64,000 bases of DNA from VRUE01 sp963817945 (lineage in GTDB: Bacteria; Actinomycetota; Thermoleophilia; Solirubrobacterales; 70-9). The notes below the pieces were generated by a model. That model was not told where the DNA came from. It did no database searches and saw only the letters and a program-made list of their open reading frames with translations. The position numbers and the translations under genes were made by a program. Of the stretch, positions 42,586-51,194 are shown one piece after another. Position 1 is the stretch's first letter; each line of letters starts with the position of its first letter. Where the stretch lies: contig CAWFQH010000004.1 of NCBI GenBank assembly GCA_963817945.1, forward strand, positions 186,001 to 250,000, given 5' to 3'.

Positions 42586-44325
42586 CTAGTATAGATGTAG
42601 CCAGCCCGTATTCACGATAAGTATTTTATCCTCATTAGGAATATCGAGCTCCCCGTTGTAGTGCTGCTCTAAAAGAAGGGATAAGCCGGCTATGCCAGAT
42701 GCATCCGCATGAACCTTGTTGATAGCAGCAACGTTTAAAGCCTCGGACACAACTTTCTCATTGACGTGGAAGATTCCACTCCGCTCATTACACTGGCCCG
42801 CTTCGCGCATCTCGCTTAGAACACGATCCACCTCTACCCGGGTCGGGCGGTGTGGGGCGTATAGCTTGTCCATGCGCGTCTTCGGGTCATCAGACGTCGC
42901 GCCGTACAGCGAAAGATCGCGAATGCTGGGGGAACCGCCTTCGAGGCGCCGATCATTGGCGACTTCGAGCAGCTCGTCCCTCAGGATCGTGAGTAGGTTG
43001 ACGAAAAGGTCCCCGGTGCCGACGGGAATGTAGATATGTTTAGCACCGCAGTTGAGAATCTCGTACGCGAGCCAGTCATAGTAAGTGCGACGATTGGGAT
43101 CGACCAGGTTACGTGCCGTGAGATCAAAACCATCCGGGTTTCTGGTTAGGGCCAAAACGTCGGCGGAGTCGAGCTCTTTCTCTACAAGATCGACTTTAAA
43201 CACCTCACAGCCCACGCGTTTAAGGGTTGCCTCTACCGGGGCGAGTTCGGGATTCTTATCTATTAAAACTTTGAGAGGCGGAAGGCCGTAGCAACGCAGC
43301 ATAAGTTGAATTGCCATCGCAGCTGAGCCATTGGAAATGATTGAAGCGCTGGGTAAGTCCGTGGTCCGAGACCTCGGATCAAGCAGATCTTGGATGATGT
43401 CTTTATAAAAAACCACTATCTCCCACGCCATGCGATCCTTGTGACTACCAGTAAAATTTCGGCTCTCATCCTTGATGATCACCTCACGGCCTAAGCTGGG
43501 TACGGTGATTTCGAAATGAGGGGTGGCAGGAAAACGTGGCGAGAATGGGGGAAACTCAGGTTTATCTGGTTCGTCCTCGGAGGCGATGATGATGCTGTCA
43601 TAGAGATCGAGGAGATGTTGAACCTCCGGCGTAACCTGTCTCTCCTCGCCATTGGTCCCAAGACCTTGTAGGAGTGGGTGATCGGTTTCAGGTGTGCGTT
43701 TGGACGGAAGCCGAAATAATTTCGAAGAACGCTTAGGTGGTGCAGAGGCGTTGTCGATATCTCTTAGTCGCTGTATGACATCTGCGAAGCTCCGGTCAAT
43801 TTGGGACGGATATGAGGCAGCATAAATATTGTCCGTGACAGTGCGCATAAAGCGCAAAACGTGCTCGGCAATGTCGCGAAGTAAGGTGAGGTCGCCTCGT
43901 AGTTCGTCGAGTGCAGGCCCAAACTCCTCTCGGGAGCTGATCGCTTCCTCTAGTTTGCTTTTCTGATCCCACCAGTAGTCAACTAAGCGTAGTTGGCCGG
44001 TTGACTCAAAAAGGTTGATATCCGATGAATCGTCGTGGAGCAGAATAGGGACGGTCCGCTCCCGGTAGTGGCGACGATCCGTGTCGTCCTTCATAAAGGA
44101 CAGAAGCTCCCGCATGCAGTTAATTGAGCGGAGAAAAGACAGGCTGATCAGATGGACGACAGCGTCGTGCTCACGCACGGACTCCATGAAGGTCTTGGGT
44201 GATGAGTAAAGGTGGAGGTCAATGGCGTCCATCGTGATGGCGATGTCCCTCTCTTGGGTGAGACGCTCATAGATGACTTGGGCTTCCGCCTCGTTCTCAT
44301 GGCTATATGACAAGAAGGCTTGCAT
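42586..44325 (-). CDS. TIR domain fused to a fold-type II PLP enzyme (threonine-synthase-like)
   Basis: Starting at ATG 44325 the protein has 579 residues; in-frame ATGs at 44385 and 44469 would add 20 or 48 residues of little promise. Residues 1-150 are a TIR-like domain: MQAFLSYSHENEAEA, a D-x-H-L-Y loop, HLISLSFLRSINCMREL. Glu73 in the last motif sits where NAD-cleaving TIRs keep their catalytic Glu. A helical connector spans about 120-255. Residues about 262-579 are a PLP enzyme: NFTGSHKDR with Schiff-base Lys296, SNGSAAMA near 331 and IPVGTGDLFVNLL near 433. The order is like threonine synthase. The DNA is AT-rich and lies beside a tRNA integration site. Function is unknown; immune signalling or cell suicide is inferred. 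Confidence 0.85.
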   Translation of the reverse strand: MQAFLSYSHENEAEAQVIYERLTQERDIAITMDAIDLHLYSSPKTFMESVREHDAVVHLISLSFLRSINCMRELLSFMKDDTDRRHYRERTVPILLHDDSSDINLFESTGQLRLVDYWWDQKSKLEEAISSREEFGPALDELRGDLTLLRDIAEHVLRFMRTVTDNIYAASYPSQIDRSFADVIQRLRDIDNASAPPKRSSKLFRLPSKRTPETDHPLLQGLGTNGEERQVTPEVQHLLDLYDSIIIASEDEPDKPEFPPFSPRFPATPHFEITVPSLGREVIIKDESRNFTGSHKDRMAWEIVVFYKDIIQDLLDPRSRTTDLPSASIISNGSAAMAIQLMLRCYGLPPLKVLIDKNPELAPVEATLKRVGCEVFKVDLVEKELDSADVLALTRNPDGFDLTARNLVDPNRRTYYDWLAYEILNCGAKHIYIPVGTGDLFVNLLTILRDELLEVANDRRLEGGSPSIRDLSLYGATSDDPKTRMDKLYAPHRPTRVEVDRVLSEMREAGQCNERSGIFHVNEKVVSEALNVAAINKVHADASGIAGLSLLLEQHYNGELDIPNEDKILIVNTGWLHLY

Positions 44326-44543
44326 GCGAAGACCGACGTACCTGCCTATTGGGAAACGCGAGGATCGGAAAAGGAATGGGAGCATATCGCCGCGGATGTG
44401 CCGTCGGCTCCGAGGCGGCGCGCTTGCACCTGAAGCCTCGCTGCGAGGCCGAACCGTTGTTTTTCGCAAGATTGCCGGCGGCCTAACCGCATTAACACGC
44501 TCCTTAGCGCTCAGACGGCGGCGTTAGGCGTGGCGCGCCGGAC

Positions 44544-45758
44544 TCAGATCCGCCTTCTCAGCGTAAGCAGGCCAACCGCACCTAGGGCGAGAGCGGCCAA
44601 CGCGAGGGCGGCGGTGACGAGTCCCGGATTGCGCGCTGCGAACGAGCGCGTGTCTGGAGGTGGTTCGAAAGCTGGGTTTTCGCGCTCTGAGCCCAACCGA
44701 CCGCGCACAGCGCGCTCGAGCCCGAGAGCGCCCATCGGAAGGCGAGCGAAGTCATAGCTGGGGGCGTTTGCGCCAGAGCTTCCGTAATAGACGGTGAAGG
44801 GGGGCGGATGCCCACCCTCGAGTAAGAAAGCGCGCGAGCGGCTCCATGCCGAGACTTCGATTTCGCGTAGCGGCGCGTCGTCGCCGTTGCCAATCTCAAT
44901 CCGGATGTACCGGTGGCGCGCTCCAATTGGAATCGGCGGCGAGCCAGCGTCAGGGAAACGGAAGATCCTGGCTGCCGTCAGCGGCGTGAACCGCTGTCGC
45001 GAGTTCGAGCCAAGGATCGCTACGGGGCGCTCGTAGCGCGCCGTCCCAGAGTCGATTCGAAGCTCGTCGACCGGAACGTTGCGGAAGCCGAGGTCGAGCG
45101 TGACGATCGTGCGCCTCCCTTCCTGGCGCCGCGATACCGACCTAGCTGGGCGTCGCAAGAGCCGCGGCCGCTCGCGAATCCCGGAGACGTTTGCCCCGAT
45201 GATGCGGCTGACGCCAGTAGCCCTGATGAGCAAGTAGCGGAAGTCGCTTGGCGGAAAGATGGCGAGCGTGCTCCGCGCCGGTTGCGCCCCGCGAACGTCG
45301 TAGATTCCGGTCGCCGAAAGCCGGGTGAATGGACCGTGTCGATCGCCGGCTCCCAGGACCACCGCACGACCGACGAAACCCCGGTCCGGGACCTCGAGCA
45401 CTACGCGATCCCGGATTCTCCGCTGTGCCCCGAGGTCGAGAAGGGCGACCGCGAAGCGTCCTTGGCGGCCGCTGTTCAGCACCGACACCGTCTCGGGCGC
45501 GGCGCTCCGTCTGCTTTGGACCCGCCGCCATGCGACTTCCTGCCCGCGCGCATCCGCGATCCGCAGATCGGTGAAGCCTGGCAGCGAGTGTTCGAAAAGC
45601 GCTCCGTCGGGCTCGACGAGGACAGGCTTGCCGCCTGCGCCTGCGACCAGCGGCCGGACCTGACGGAAGTCGGCACGGTCGACCTCCTCCGCGGCAGCCG
45701 GCCGGACGCCGGCCGCGGCCGGCGCAAGAAGGGCAAGGAAGACGGCTATGCGTCTCAT
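44544..45758 (-). CDS. DUF3999-like secreted, membrane-tethered protein
   Basis: This 404-residue protein has an N-terminal signal peptide (VFLALLAPAAAGVRPAAA), a long beta-rich extracytoplasmic part and one C-terminal membrane segment (GLVTAALALAALALGAVGLL) followed by RRR. The content fits the DUF3999 family, found paired with DUF2339 proteins in proteobacteria. Repeated jelly-roll-like strands (YLLIRATGVS, YIRIEIGNGDD) suggest carbohydrate- or protein-binding modules. Its start overlaps the DUF2339 stop by four bases. Confidence 0.82.
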   Translation of the reverse strand: MRRIAVFLALLAPAAAGVRPAAAEEVDRADFRQVRPLVAGAGGKPVLVEPDGALFEHSLPGFTDLRIADARGQEVAWRRVQSRRSAAPETVSVLNSGRQGRFAVALLDLGAQRRIRDRVVLEVPDRGFVGRAVVLGAGDRHGPFTRLSATGIYDVRGAQPARSTLAIFPPSDFRYLLIRATGVSRIIGANVSGIRERPRLLRRPARSVSRRQEGRRTIVTLDLGFRNVPVDELRIDSGTARYERPVAILGSNSRQRFTPLTAARIFRFPDAGSPPIPIGARHRYIRIEIGNGDDAPLREIEVSAWSRSRAFLLEGGHPPPFTVYYGSSGANAPSYDFARLPMGALGLERAVRGRLGSERENPAFEPPPDTRSFAARNPGLVTAALALAALALGAVGLLTLRRRI

Positions 45759-47533
45759 CGAGTCGCCTCCTCGGTGTCACTGCCCACGCCGACCTGAATC
45801 CGCTGGTATGCGAAGGCGCCCACGAGCAGGAACAGCCCCAGCGCGATGAACGAGAGCACCCGCGAGAGCTCGTCGAGCTCAGCTAGGTCGTAGGTGTAGA
45901 CCTTGACGACCGCGAGCGCGAGCAGCGCCAGTCCGCCGAGACGGAAGCGGCGGACGTCCCGCAGCAGGCCGTAGACGATTGCCCCGAGGCCCATCAGCGC
46001 CCAGAAGGCCGAGAGCACGACCTGGCCCGCCTGTCGCGGGTCCCCGGAGTCGGTGACGCCGGCAGTGTCGACGATCGCTACCGACGCGAGGTAGACGAGC
46101 GCGGCAGCGCCGACTGCCTCGCACACCTGGACCACGCGGGGACCGAAGTCGCGCAGGGCGAACCGGCCGTAGGCCGCGGCAGCGGCGCACGCGCCGAGAC
46201 CTGCGAGCGCATCGCCGATGCTCTCCACCCCTTCGAGGATCGCGTTAGGCGGCGCCTCGAAGACGAGTACATGTCCGAGGGCAAGACCGAGGTAGGCACC
46301 CGCCGCGATCAGGAGGCGCTCGGCACTCGAGCCGTAGAGCTTGGTCTCCCTGTTCGCTCGAGTCGCCAGGTACGCGAGCACAACTGCCTGCATGGTCCAG
46401 CCAACGACGAGAGCGGGGCCTTCGAGGGCATCGGCGAAGCCAAGTGCCGACAGACCGAGGCCGACGGCGACGAGCAGCGAGCCGATCTCGCGGTTGATCG
46501 CCTGGTGGAGCGCAAGGGCCCCGAGGATGATGTGGCTGGCGGCCAAGCCCAGGAGCCACCCGACCGCGGCATTCGGGTGGCCGGCCTGTTCGAGTGCGAA
46601 GTAGCCGGCGCCCGCGACCAGGACGACGTTGGCGAGCAGCAGCAGCCAAGACGCGACCGGGAGCTCATCCGGAGCTCGGGCCCGTAGCTCATAGCCGATA
46701 GCGGCGACTACATAAAGGGCGCTAAACCCAACCAGCACGCCCAGCGTGGCCAGCAGCCGCTCGTCGTAGTTATCGGCGACCCACGCCAGAAGCTGCGGCG
46801 CTGAGACCAGGAAGGCCCCAAGGGAGAGCCAGTCCCACCTCTGCCAGAGCAGAACCCCGACAGCGGCCGTCAGGGCGATCGCCATGAAGGTGAGGGAGAG
46901 CCCGGAGGTCCCGGCATCGACCAGGACCGGTGCCAGCAGCGCGCCGAGAATCCCAATTGCGGCAACGATCGTCGAATCCCAACGGACCGCGAGCGCCACG
47001 GCGACGATCGCGACCAGGCCCGCAAAGGCCAGCCCGACCTCAGCAGGAATCAGGTCATATATCTGCGTCCCGACCAGGAGCGTCGTGTAGAGGCCGGAGA
47101 GGGCGCTCGCGACGGCCGCTAATGCCGCCTCGGTGCGGCCCCGGCGCTCGTAGAGCCAGACTCCGGCAAGGAGGAGGGAGGTGGAGCCGAGCAGGCCGAG
47201 GACCGTGCGCATCGGCTCGTCGATCCAGCCGCGATCGATCGCGATCCCGAGGAGAAAGACGATCCCGAAGAGGATTGCGACCCCGCCTAGCCAGGCGAGG
47301 ACACGACCGCCGAGAATCTCCTCGAGGCCGCGCCCCGGGAGCGCCGGAGCAGGCTGGGGTGGGGCCGGTCGCGCGGGTGCCGGAGCCTGCCCGACAGCGG
47401 GTGCGGGCGGGGGAGGCGGCTGCGGGGCGGCGGACGGGAAGAACCGGTGCTCCATCCGCTCGAGCCGACGGGTCAGATCCGCCAATCGCCCCTCGATCGA
47501 GTCTACCCGGCCTTCGATTCCTCCTGCGGTCAT
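45755..47533 (-). CDS. DUF2339-like polytopic membrane protein
   Basis: The 592-residue protein begins with a short coiled coil (EGRVDSIEGRLADLTRRLER), then a Pro/Ala linker to about residue 75. Up to 18 or so hydrophobic segments follow to the end. This matches DUF2339, an uncharacterised inner-membrane family. With DUF3999 downstream it forms a conserved pair, perhaps an envelope machine. The promoter region is shared with the divergent TetR gene and contains its repeated operator. Confidence 0.85.
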   Translation of the reverse strand: MTAGGIEGRVDSIEGRLADLTRRLERMEHRFFPSAAPQPPPPPAPAVGQAPAPARPAPPQPAPALPGRGLEEILGGRVLAWLGGVAILFGIVFLLGIAIDRGWIDEPMRTVLGLLGSTSLLLAGVWLYERRGRTEAALAAVASALSGLYTTLLVGTQIYDLIPAEVGLAFAGLVAIVAVALAVRWDSTIVAAIGILGALLAPVLVDAGTSGLSLTFMAIALTAAVGVLLWQRWDWLSLGAFLVSAPQLLAWVADNYDERLLATLGVLVGFSALYVVAAIGYELRARAPDELPVASWLLLLANVVLVAGAGYFALEQAGHPNAAVGWLLGLAASHIILGALALHQAINREIGSLLVAVGLGLSALGFADALEGPALVVGWTMQAVVLAYLATRANRETKLYGSSAERLLIAAGAYLGLALGHVLVFEAPPNAILEGVESIGDALAGLGACAAAAAYGRFALRDFGPRVVQVCEAVGAAALVYLASVAIVDTAGVTDSGDPRQAGQVVLSAFWALMGLGAIVYGLLRDVRRFRLGGLALLALAVVKVYTYDLAELDELSRVLSFIALGLFLLVGAFAYQRIQVGVGSDTEEATR

Positions 47534-47559
47534 GGCGCTCTCCTCTCGTTCGTTTGCTG

Positions 47560-47607
47560 ACCGATGGTCAACAAGGTAACAGTCTTGTCAACCGATGGTC
47601 AACAAGG
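47560..47607. promoter_or_regulatory. Repeated operator between the DUF2339 and tetR genes
   Basis: ACCGATGGTCAACAAGG occurs at 47560-47576 and 47591-47607, 31 bases apart (three helical turns). The second copy is the right part of an imperfect palindrome, 47584-47606, with arms CTTGT/ACAAG and ACC/GGT, typical of TetR sites. Binding here would control both divergent genes. Confidence 0.72.
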
Positions 47608-47610
47608 CGC

Positions 47611-47616
47611 TACAAT
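47611..47616 (+). promoter_or_regulatory. -10 box of tetR, probable leaderless start
   Basis: TACAAT lies seven bases before the ATG at 47623, so transcription should begin at or next to the start codon. No ribosome site is present, consistent with a leaderless mRNA. Confidence 0.5.
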
Positions 47617-47622
47617 GTCGTC

Positions 47623-48258
47623 ATGGTGCGCCCCGCTTATCGCCGTCTTCAGGCCGAGGAGCGCCGCCGTCAGCTGCTCGAGCGCGGCGCCGAGTTGTTT
47701 GCCCGTCACTCCTACGACGAGCTCTCGATGCGGGACATCGCCCGAGAGGTGGGGATCTCCAAGCCGCTGCTCTACCACTATTTCCCGAGCAAGCGCGCGT
47801 TCTTCCAGGCGACGCTTGCGCAGGCGGCGGCGGAGCTGCGGGCGCGGACGGAGCCCGATCCGACCCAGCCGCCGCTTGATCAGCTGCGGGGAAGCCTGGA
47901 AGCCTTCCTCGAGCTGATTGAGCAAAACGTGCTTGCCTATCGCAAGCTGATGCAGAGCGTCAGCAGCGTCCCCGAGGTGCGGGAGCTTGTCGACGAGATC
48001 CGAACGAGGACGGCCGCCCGAATCCTCGAAGGCCTCTATCCGGGCGGTGCGCCGCCCAAAGCGCGCGCCGCCGTACACGGCTGGCTCTGGTTCATGGACG
48101 GGGCCTGCCTCGACTGGATTGAGCACCGCGATCTTTCGCGCGGCGAGCTGCGCGATCTTCTGCTTGGAACGATGCTCGGCGCGCTCACCGCGGCGGACGC
48201 AGTGCCCCTCGAGGCGCTTGATGGAGAGGCGAACGCTGCGCCCGCTCAATCGAGCTGA
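47623..48258 (+). CDS. TetR-family transcriptional repressor
   Basis: The 211-residue product has the TetR helix-turn-helix at about residues 10-55 (LLERGAELFARHSYDELSMR, then DIAREVGISKPLLYHYFPSK). The C-terminal ligand-binding helices are LEAFLELIEQNVLAYRKLM and WLWFMDGACLDWIEH. It is divergent from the DUF2339-DUF3999 operon with operator repeats between, so it very likely represses itself and that operon. The inducer is unknown; the pocket looks aromatic and hydrophobic. Confidence 0.93.
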   Translation: MVRPAYRRLQAEERRRQLLERGAELFARHSYDELSMRDIAREVGISKPLLYHYFPSKRAFFQATLAQAAAELRARTEPDPTQPPLDQLRGSLEAFLELIEQNVLAYRKLMQSVSSVPEVRELVDEIRTRTAARILEGLYPGGAPPKARAAVHGWLWFMDGACLDWIEHRDLSRGELRDLLLGTMLGALTAADAVPLEALDGEANAAPAQSS

Positions 48259-48282
48259 AGCACTTCACCGCAGTCGACCCCT

Positions 48283-48948
48283 TTAGTACTCGCGAACTTC
48301 GTCGAGGACGACGTGTCCACCGACCTCGGCCCTGCCGTCGGCGCTCGGCCGCCCCAGCAGGACTGAGCCGTGGCCCTGATGCACGGCGATCGGTCGGCCG
48401 AGGCGGGCGCTGAGGGCCAGCGCAGCCGATCCGGTCGCCTCGTCCTCGGCTATACCCGCGCCCGGCGCGAACGATCGAGCGCGGATCGTTCCCGCGCTCT
48501 CGTCAATCCAGGCCCAGGCGTAGACGTCACCAGGGCCGTCGAGGGCGTCGAGCTTGCGCACCTCCTCCGGGGTAGCGAGCTGCCGGTACTCGAACGGCGG
48601 CGACCATTCCGGCCGTGCGCCGATCCAGGTCATCCCGTCGCCGGTGCGCACCGACACCTCTCCCGCTGGCGGCCGCAGCGCCGTCAGCGGCGATCCATGC
48701 TCCGTCAGCAGCCAGGCCGTGCCGACGGTGGGGTGCCCTGCGAAGGGAAGCTCCACAGTAGGCGTGTGGATACGGATCCGGCCGGTTGCGAGGTCCTCGA
48801 CGAAGACCGTCTCGCTGAAGGCGAGCTCGGCGGCGACTCGCTGTCGCTCGGTCTTTGCCACCGCGGTCCCCTCGAGGAAGACCCCGAGCCGGTTGCCCCA
48901 TTCGCGATCCTCGTTGACGAAGACGCGGAGGACATGGAGCGCGGCCAC
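48283..48948 (-). CDS. PhzF-family isomerase/epimerase
   Basis: From GTG 48948 the product is 221 residues, shorter than the 260-300 usual for PhzF. Key features remain: NRLGVF near residue 18, catalytic Glu in SETVFVED, LPFAGHPTVGTAWLL and GIAEDEATGSAALAL. The family includes phenazine biosynthesis PhzF and many orphan epimerases; no phenazine genes are nearby. The shortness is in loops of the C-terminal half. It converges with tetR. Confidence 0.88.
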   Translation of the reverse strand: MAALHVLRVFVNEDREWGNRLGVFLEGTAVAKTERQRVAAELAFSETVFVEDLATGRIRIHTPTVELPFAGHPTVGTAWLLTEHGSPLTALRPPAGEVSVRTGDGMTWIGARPEWSPPFEYRQLATPEEVRKLDALDGPGDVYAWAWIDESAGTIRARSFAPGAGIAEDEATGSAALALSARLGRPIAVHQGHGSVLLGRPSADGRAEVGGHVVLDEVREY

Positions 48949-49039
48949 GCTTCGATCATAGGAGGGGGGTGGTGGCGGGCGGGCTCGGATGCGAAGATCG
49001 GTTCGGCTTGTGTCAGGTGACGAGACGAGAGGAGCTGAC

Positions 49040-49429
49040 GTGTCCGAAGACGGTCTGAAGCGAAGGTGGGTGCAAACGACCGCGGTCGTGCTGGCGATCG
49101 GCGTTGCGGGCGTCGCCTGGGCCGGCTGCGGCGACAGCGACAACGATGGCGGCGAAGCCCAGGACCGCATCGAAAAAGGCCTTGACGAAGCGAGGGAAGG
49201 CCTCGAAAACGGGGCGGACGAGGCGCAGCAGGGCATCGAAGAAGGCCGTGAGGAGGCTGAACAGGGCATCGAGGGTGGTCGGGACGAAGCGGGCCAGGGC
49301 CTCGAACAGGCCGAAGACGAAGTGAGCAAGCAGAAGACCGAAGCGGAAGACAAGCTGGACGACGCTAAGAAGGAAGCCGAAGAAGGTCTCGAGAAGGCCG
49401 AAGAGGAAATCGACCGCTATACGCCCTAG
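49040..49429 (+). CDS. Small lipoprotein with tandem amphipathic helix repeats
   Basis: GTG 49040 follows a gaggag site and yields 129 residues. A signal peptide ends in lipobox WAGC. The remainder is acidic, in a near-perfect 11-residue rhythm (GLDEAREGLENG, DEAQQGIEEGREEAEQGIEG, RDEAGQGLEQAEDE). This resembles apolipoprotein-like or LEA-like long helices. It probably forms an extended amphipathic helix on the outer membrane leaflet surface or in the wall. No family assignment is possible by eye. Confidence 0.78.
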   Translation: MSEDGLKRRWVQTTAVVLAIGVAGVAWAGCGDSDNDGGEAQDRIEKGLDEAREGLENGADEAQQGIEEGREEAEQGIEGGRDEAGQGLEQAEDEVSKQKTEAEDKLDDAKKEAEEGLEKAEEEIDRYTP

Positions 49430-49430
49430 C

Positions 49431-50738
49431 CTAGGCCGACGCCTGCAGCGTGGTGCCGGCATCCGCCGGCGCCACCTCTTCGGCGAGGTCCTGCCCGAGG
49501 GCCTCGACGACAGTGGGATCGAACTGCGTACCAGCGCAGCGCCGCAGCTCGGCGAGTGCCTCGCTCGAGCTCAGCGCCGGCCGGTAGGGACGCTGGGCGG
49601 TTAGTGCTGCGAAAGCGACGGCCACGGCGATAACGCGGGATCCGAGCGGAATCGTCTCGCCGGCCAGGCCATCGGGATAGCCGCTGCCGTCGTAGCGCTC
49701 GGCGCTGGACCGCACCAGGCACGCGACCGAAACGAGGCCGGGAGCGGCGGCGATGATCCGCTCGCCGTCGGCGGTGTGGCTGTGGACCATCGCCGTCTCC
49801 GCCTCGCTCAGGGGCGCTTCTTTCGCAAGCACCGCTTCGGGCACCGCAAGCAGGCCGACATCCTGTAGCTCGGCGGCAAGGGCAGCGTCGTCAATCTCGC
49901 CGAGTCCCATGCCGAGCCGGCGCGCCAGCGAGATCGTTCGGTAGGCGACCGATCGCAGGTGGTCGCGGAGCTCCGGACGCCGGGCGCTTAGCGCCGCCAT
50001 CAACACGGCGTGCGCCTGGCGCCGGGCGGAGCGGTGCTGCCGCTGTCGGTGGGCCTCCAGACGCTGTCCGGCCAGCTGGAAGGCGACTTCCGGGTCGTAG
50101 GTCTCGTCAGGGATCGCGACCTCGCCATAGGCACGACCTATCGTCGCGTCCGCCTCCGCGTCGCGCAGGGAGTCGGCGGCGGCCAGGATGACCTCGCCAC
50201 GCCGACGCTCGTCATAGGGCACAAGCGCGGCCAGGCGGGCGGTCCCGAAGCGGTAGGCAACCCCGCTCAGGGGTCCGATCGCTTCGACCAAGCCCTGCGC
50301 GGACTGTCGCAGCAGCTCGTCGCCGGCTGGGTAGCCGAAGCGATCAACATAACCCTGCAGCCCCTCCAGCTCGAGCAGGATCAGCACTCGCCGTTCCCCT
50401 GGCCGGGCCGCCATCGCCTCGATGTCAGCCCGTAGCTGGCGTCGATTGGGGAGTGCCGTGACTCTGTCGCTCCGCGTCGCCAGCTCCTGCTCCTCGAGTT
50501 GCTGCGACTGCCGCCGGTTGGTTTCGAGCATGCGGGCAAAGACGGTGACGATCAGCCCCAGGGTCAGCCAGAAGACGACGTCGGTGACCCGCTGGTTGAG
50601 GTGGTTGTAGATGAGCAGGCCGATGCCCGCGCAGACGAAGATGAGCGGCCCGACGACCGAGCGCCAACCGCTTGGCCCCACGATCGCATCCCAGGCGCGC
50701 CAGCCAACGGCCGAGAACCGGTGCATAGTTACTCTCAT
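49431..50738 (-). CDS. Degenerate GGDEF plus degenerate HD-GYP membrane protein
   Basis: From ATG 50738 (or 50726) the product is 435 residues. Two membrane segments lie near 20-65. The GGDEF-like domain (about 90-240) lacks the signature; the site reads YRFGTARLAALVPY. The HD-GYP-like domain (about 260-425) keeps YDGSGYPDGLAGETIPLGSR and RPYR, but the HD pair reads LQDVGLL, the paired His reads RSSAERYDGSGYP and later Asp ligands are gone (VAVAFAALTAQRP). Neither synthesis nor hydrolysis of cyclic di-GMP seems possible, so a binding or scaffold role is likely. Confidence 0.85.
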   Translation of the reverse strand: MRVTMHRFSAVGWRAWDAIVGPSGWRSVVGPLIFVCAGIGLLIYNHLNQRVTDVVFWLTLGLIVTVFARMLETNRRQSQQLEEQELATRSDRVTALPNRRQLRADIEAMAARPGERRVLILLELEGLQGYVDRFGYPAGDELLRQSAQGLVEAIGPLSGVAYRFGTARLAALVPYDERRRGEVILAAADSLRDAEADATIGRAYGEVAIPDETYDPEVAFQLAGQRLEAHRQRQHRSARRQAHAVLMAALSARRPELRDHLRSVAYRTISLARRLGMGLGEIDDAALAAELQDVGLLAVPEAVLAKEAPLSEAETAMVHSHTADGERIIAAAPGLVSVACLVRSSAERYDGSGYPDGLAGETIPLGSRVIAVAVAFAALTAQRPYRPALSSSEALAELRRCAGTQFDPTVVEALGQDLAEEVAPADAGTTLQASA

Positions 50739-50858
50739 CGGCGCCGAAAGTCTCTTTTGCAAGGGTCGCGGACAATTGGTCGAAATCGGGGGCAAGACGT
50801 TCAACGCGGCGCTCCGCAGCAGGACCGGCCCCGCGGGTGCTGGCCGTATGCTCGCCTG

Positions 50859-51188
50859 ATGGTGAACAACCCCGGTCTGGACGAGTTCGAAGCGCTGGTA
50901 GCCGACGCGATCGACGCTCTGCCCCGCCAGTTCCAGCAGCTCCTGGAGAAGGTGCCCGTCGTTATCTCCGACCGCGGCACGGAAGACCGGGCGTACGGCC
51001 AATACTTCGGCGACGGCGTCGCCCGCGAGAACTTCGAGGACCGGATCGTCATCTACCGCGACACGCTGGAACGCGACTTCGGCCACGACCGGGAGCTGCT
51101 GGCGCGGCAGGTGGAGCAAACCCTGCGCCACGAGCTGGCCCACCATCTCGGCTGGGACGAGCGTGGAGTGGGGGGTCTTGGCCTCTAG
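50859..51188 (+). CDS. Zincin-like metallopeptidase-family protein
   Basis: The 109-residue protein (ATG 50859, or GTG 50862) is a compact alpha/beta fold ending in the zinc motif RHELAHHLGWDERGV (HExxH, then Asp/Glu). This belongs to the small family often called DUF1025/metallopeptidase family in actinobacteria. Physiological substrates are unknown. The N-terminus reads DEFEALVADAIDALP, typical of this family. It is divergent from the degenerate GGDEF/HD-GYP gene. Confidence 0.87.
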   Translation: MVNNPGLDEFEALVADAIDALPRQFQQLLEKVPVVISDRGTEDRAYGQYFGDGVARENFEDRIVIYRDTLERDFGHDRELLARQVEQTLRHELAHHLGWDERGVGGLGL

Positions 51189-51194
51189 GAGGGA

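Noticed and set aside
44520..44560. A third att-like copy (cggactca-gatccg) at the far edge of the AT-rich segment.
   Set aside because: Only about 13 of 15 bases align, and it lies in the 3' end of the DUF3999-like gene; a chance match is likely.
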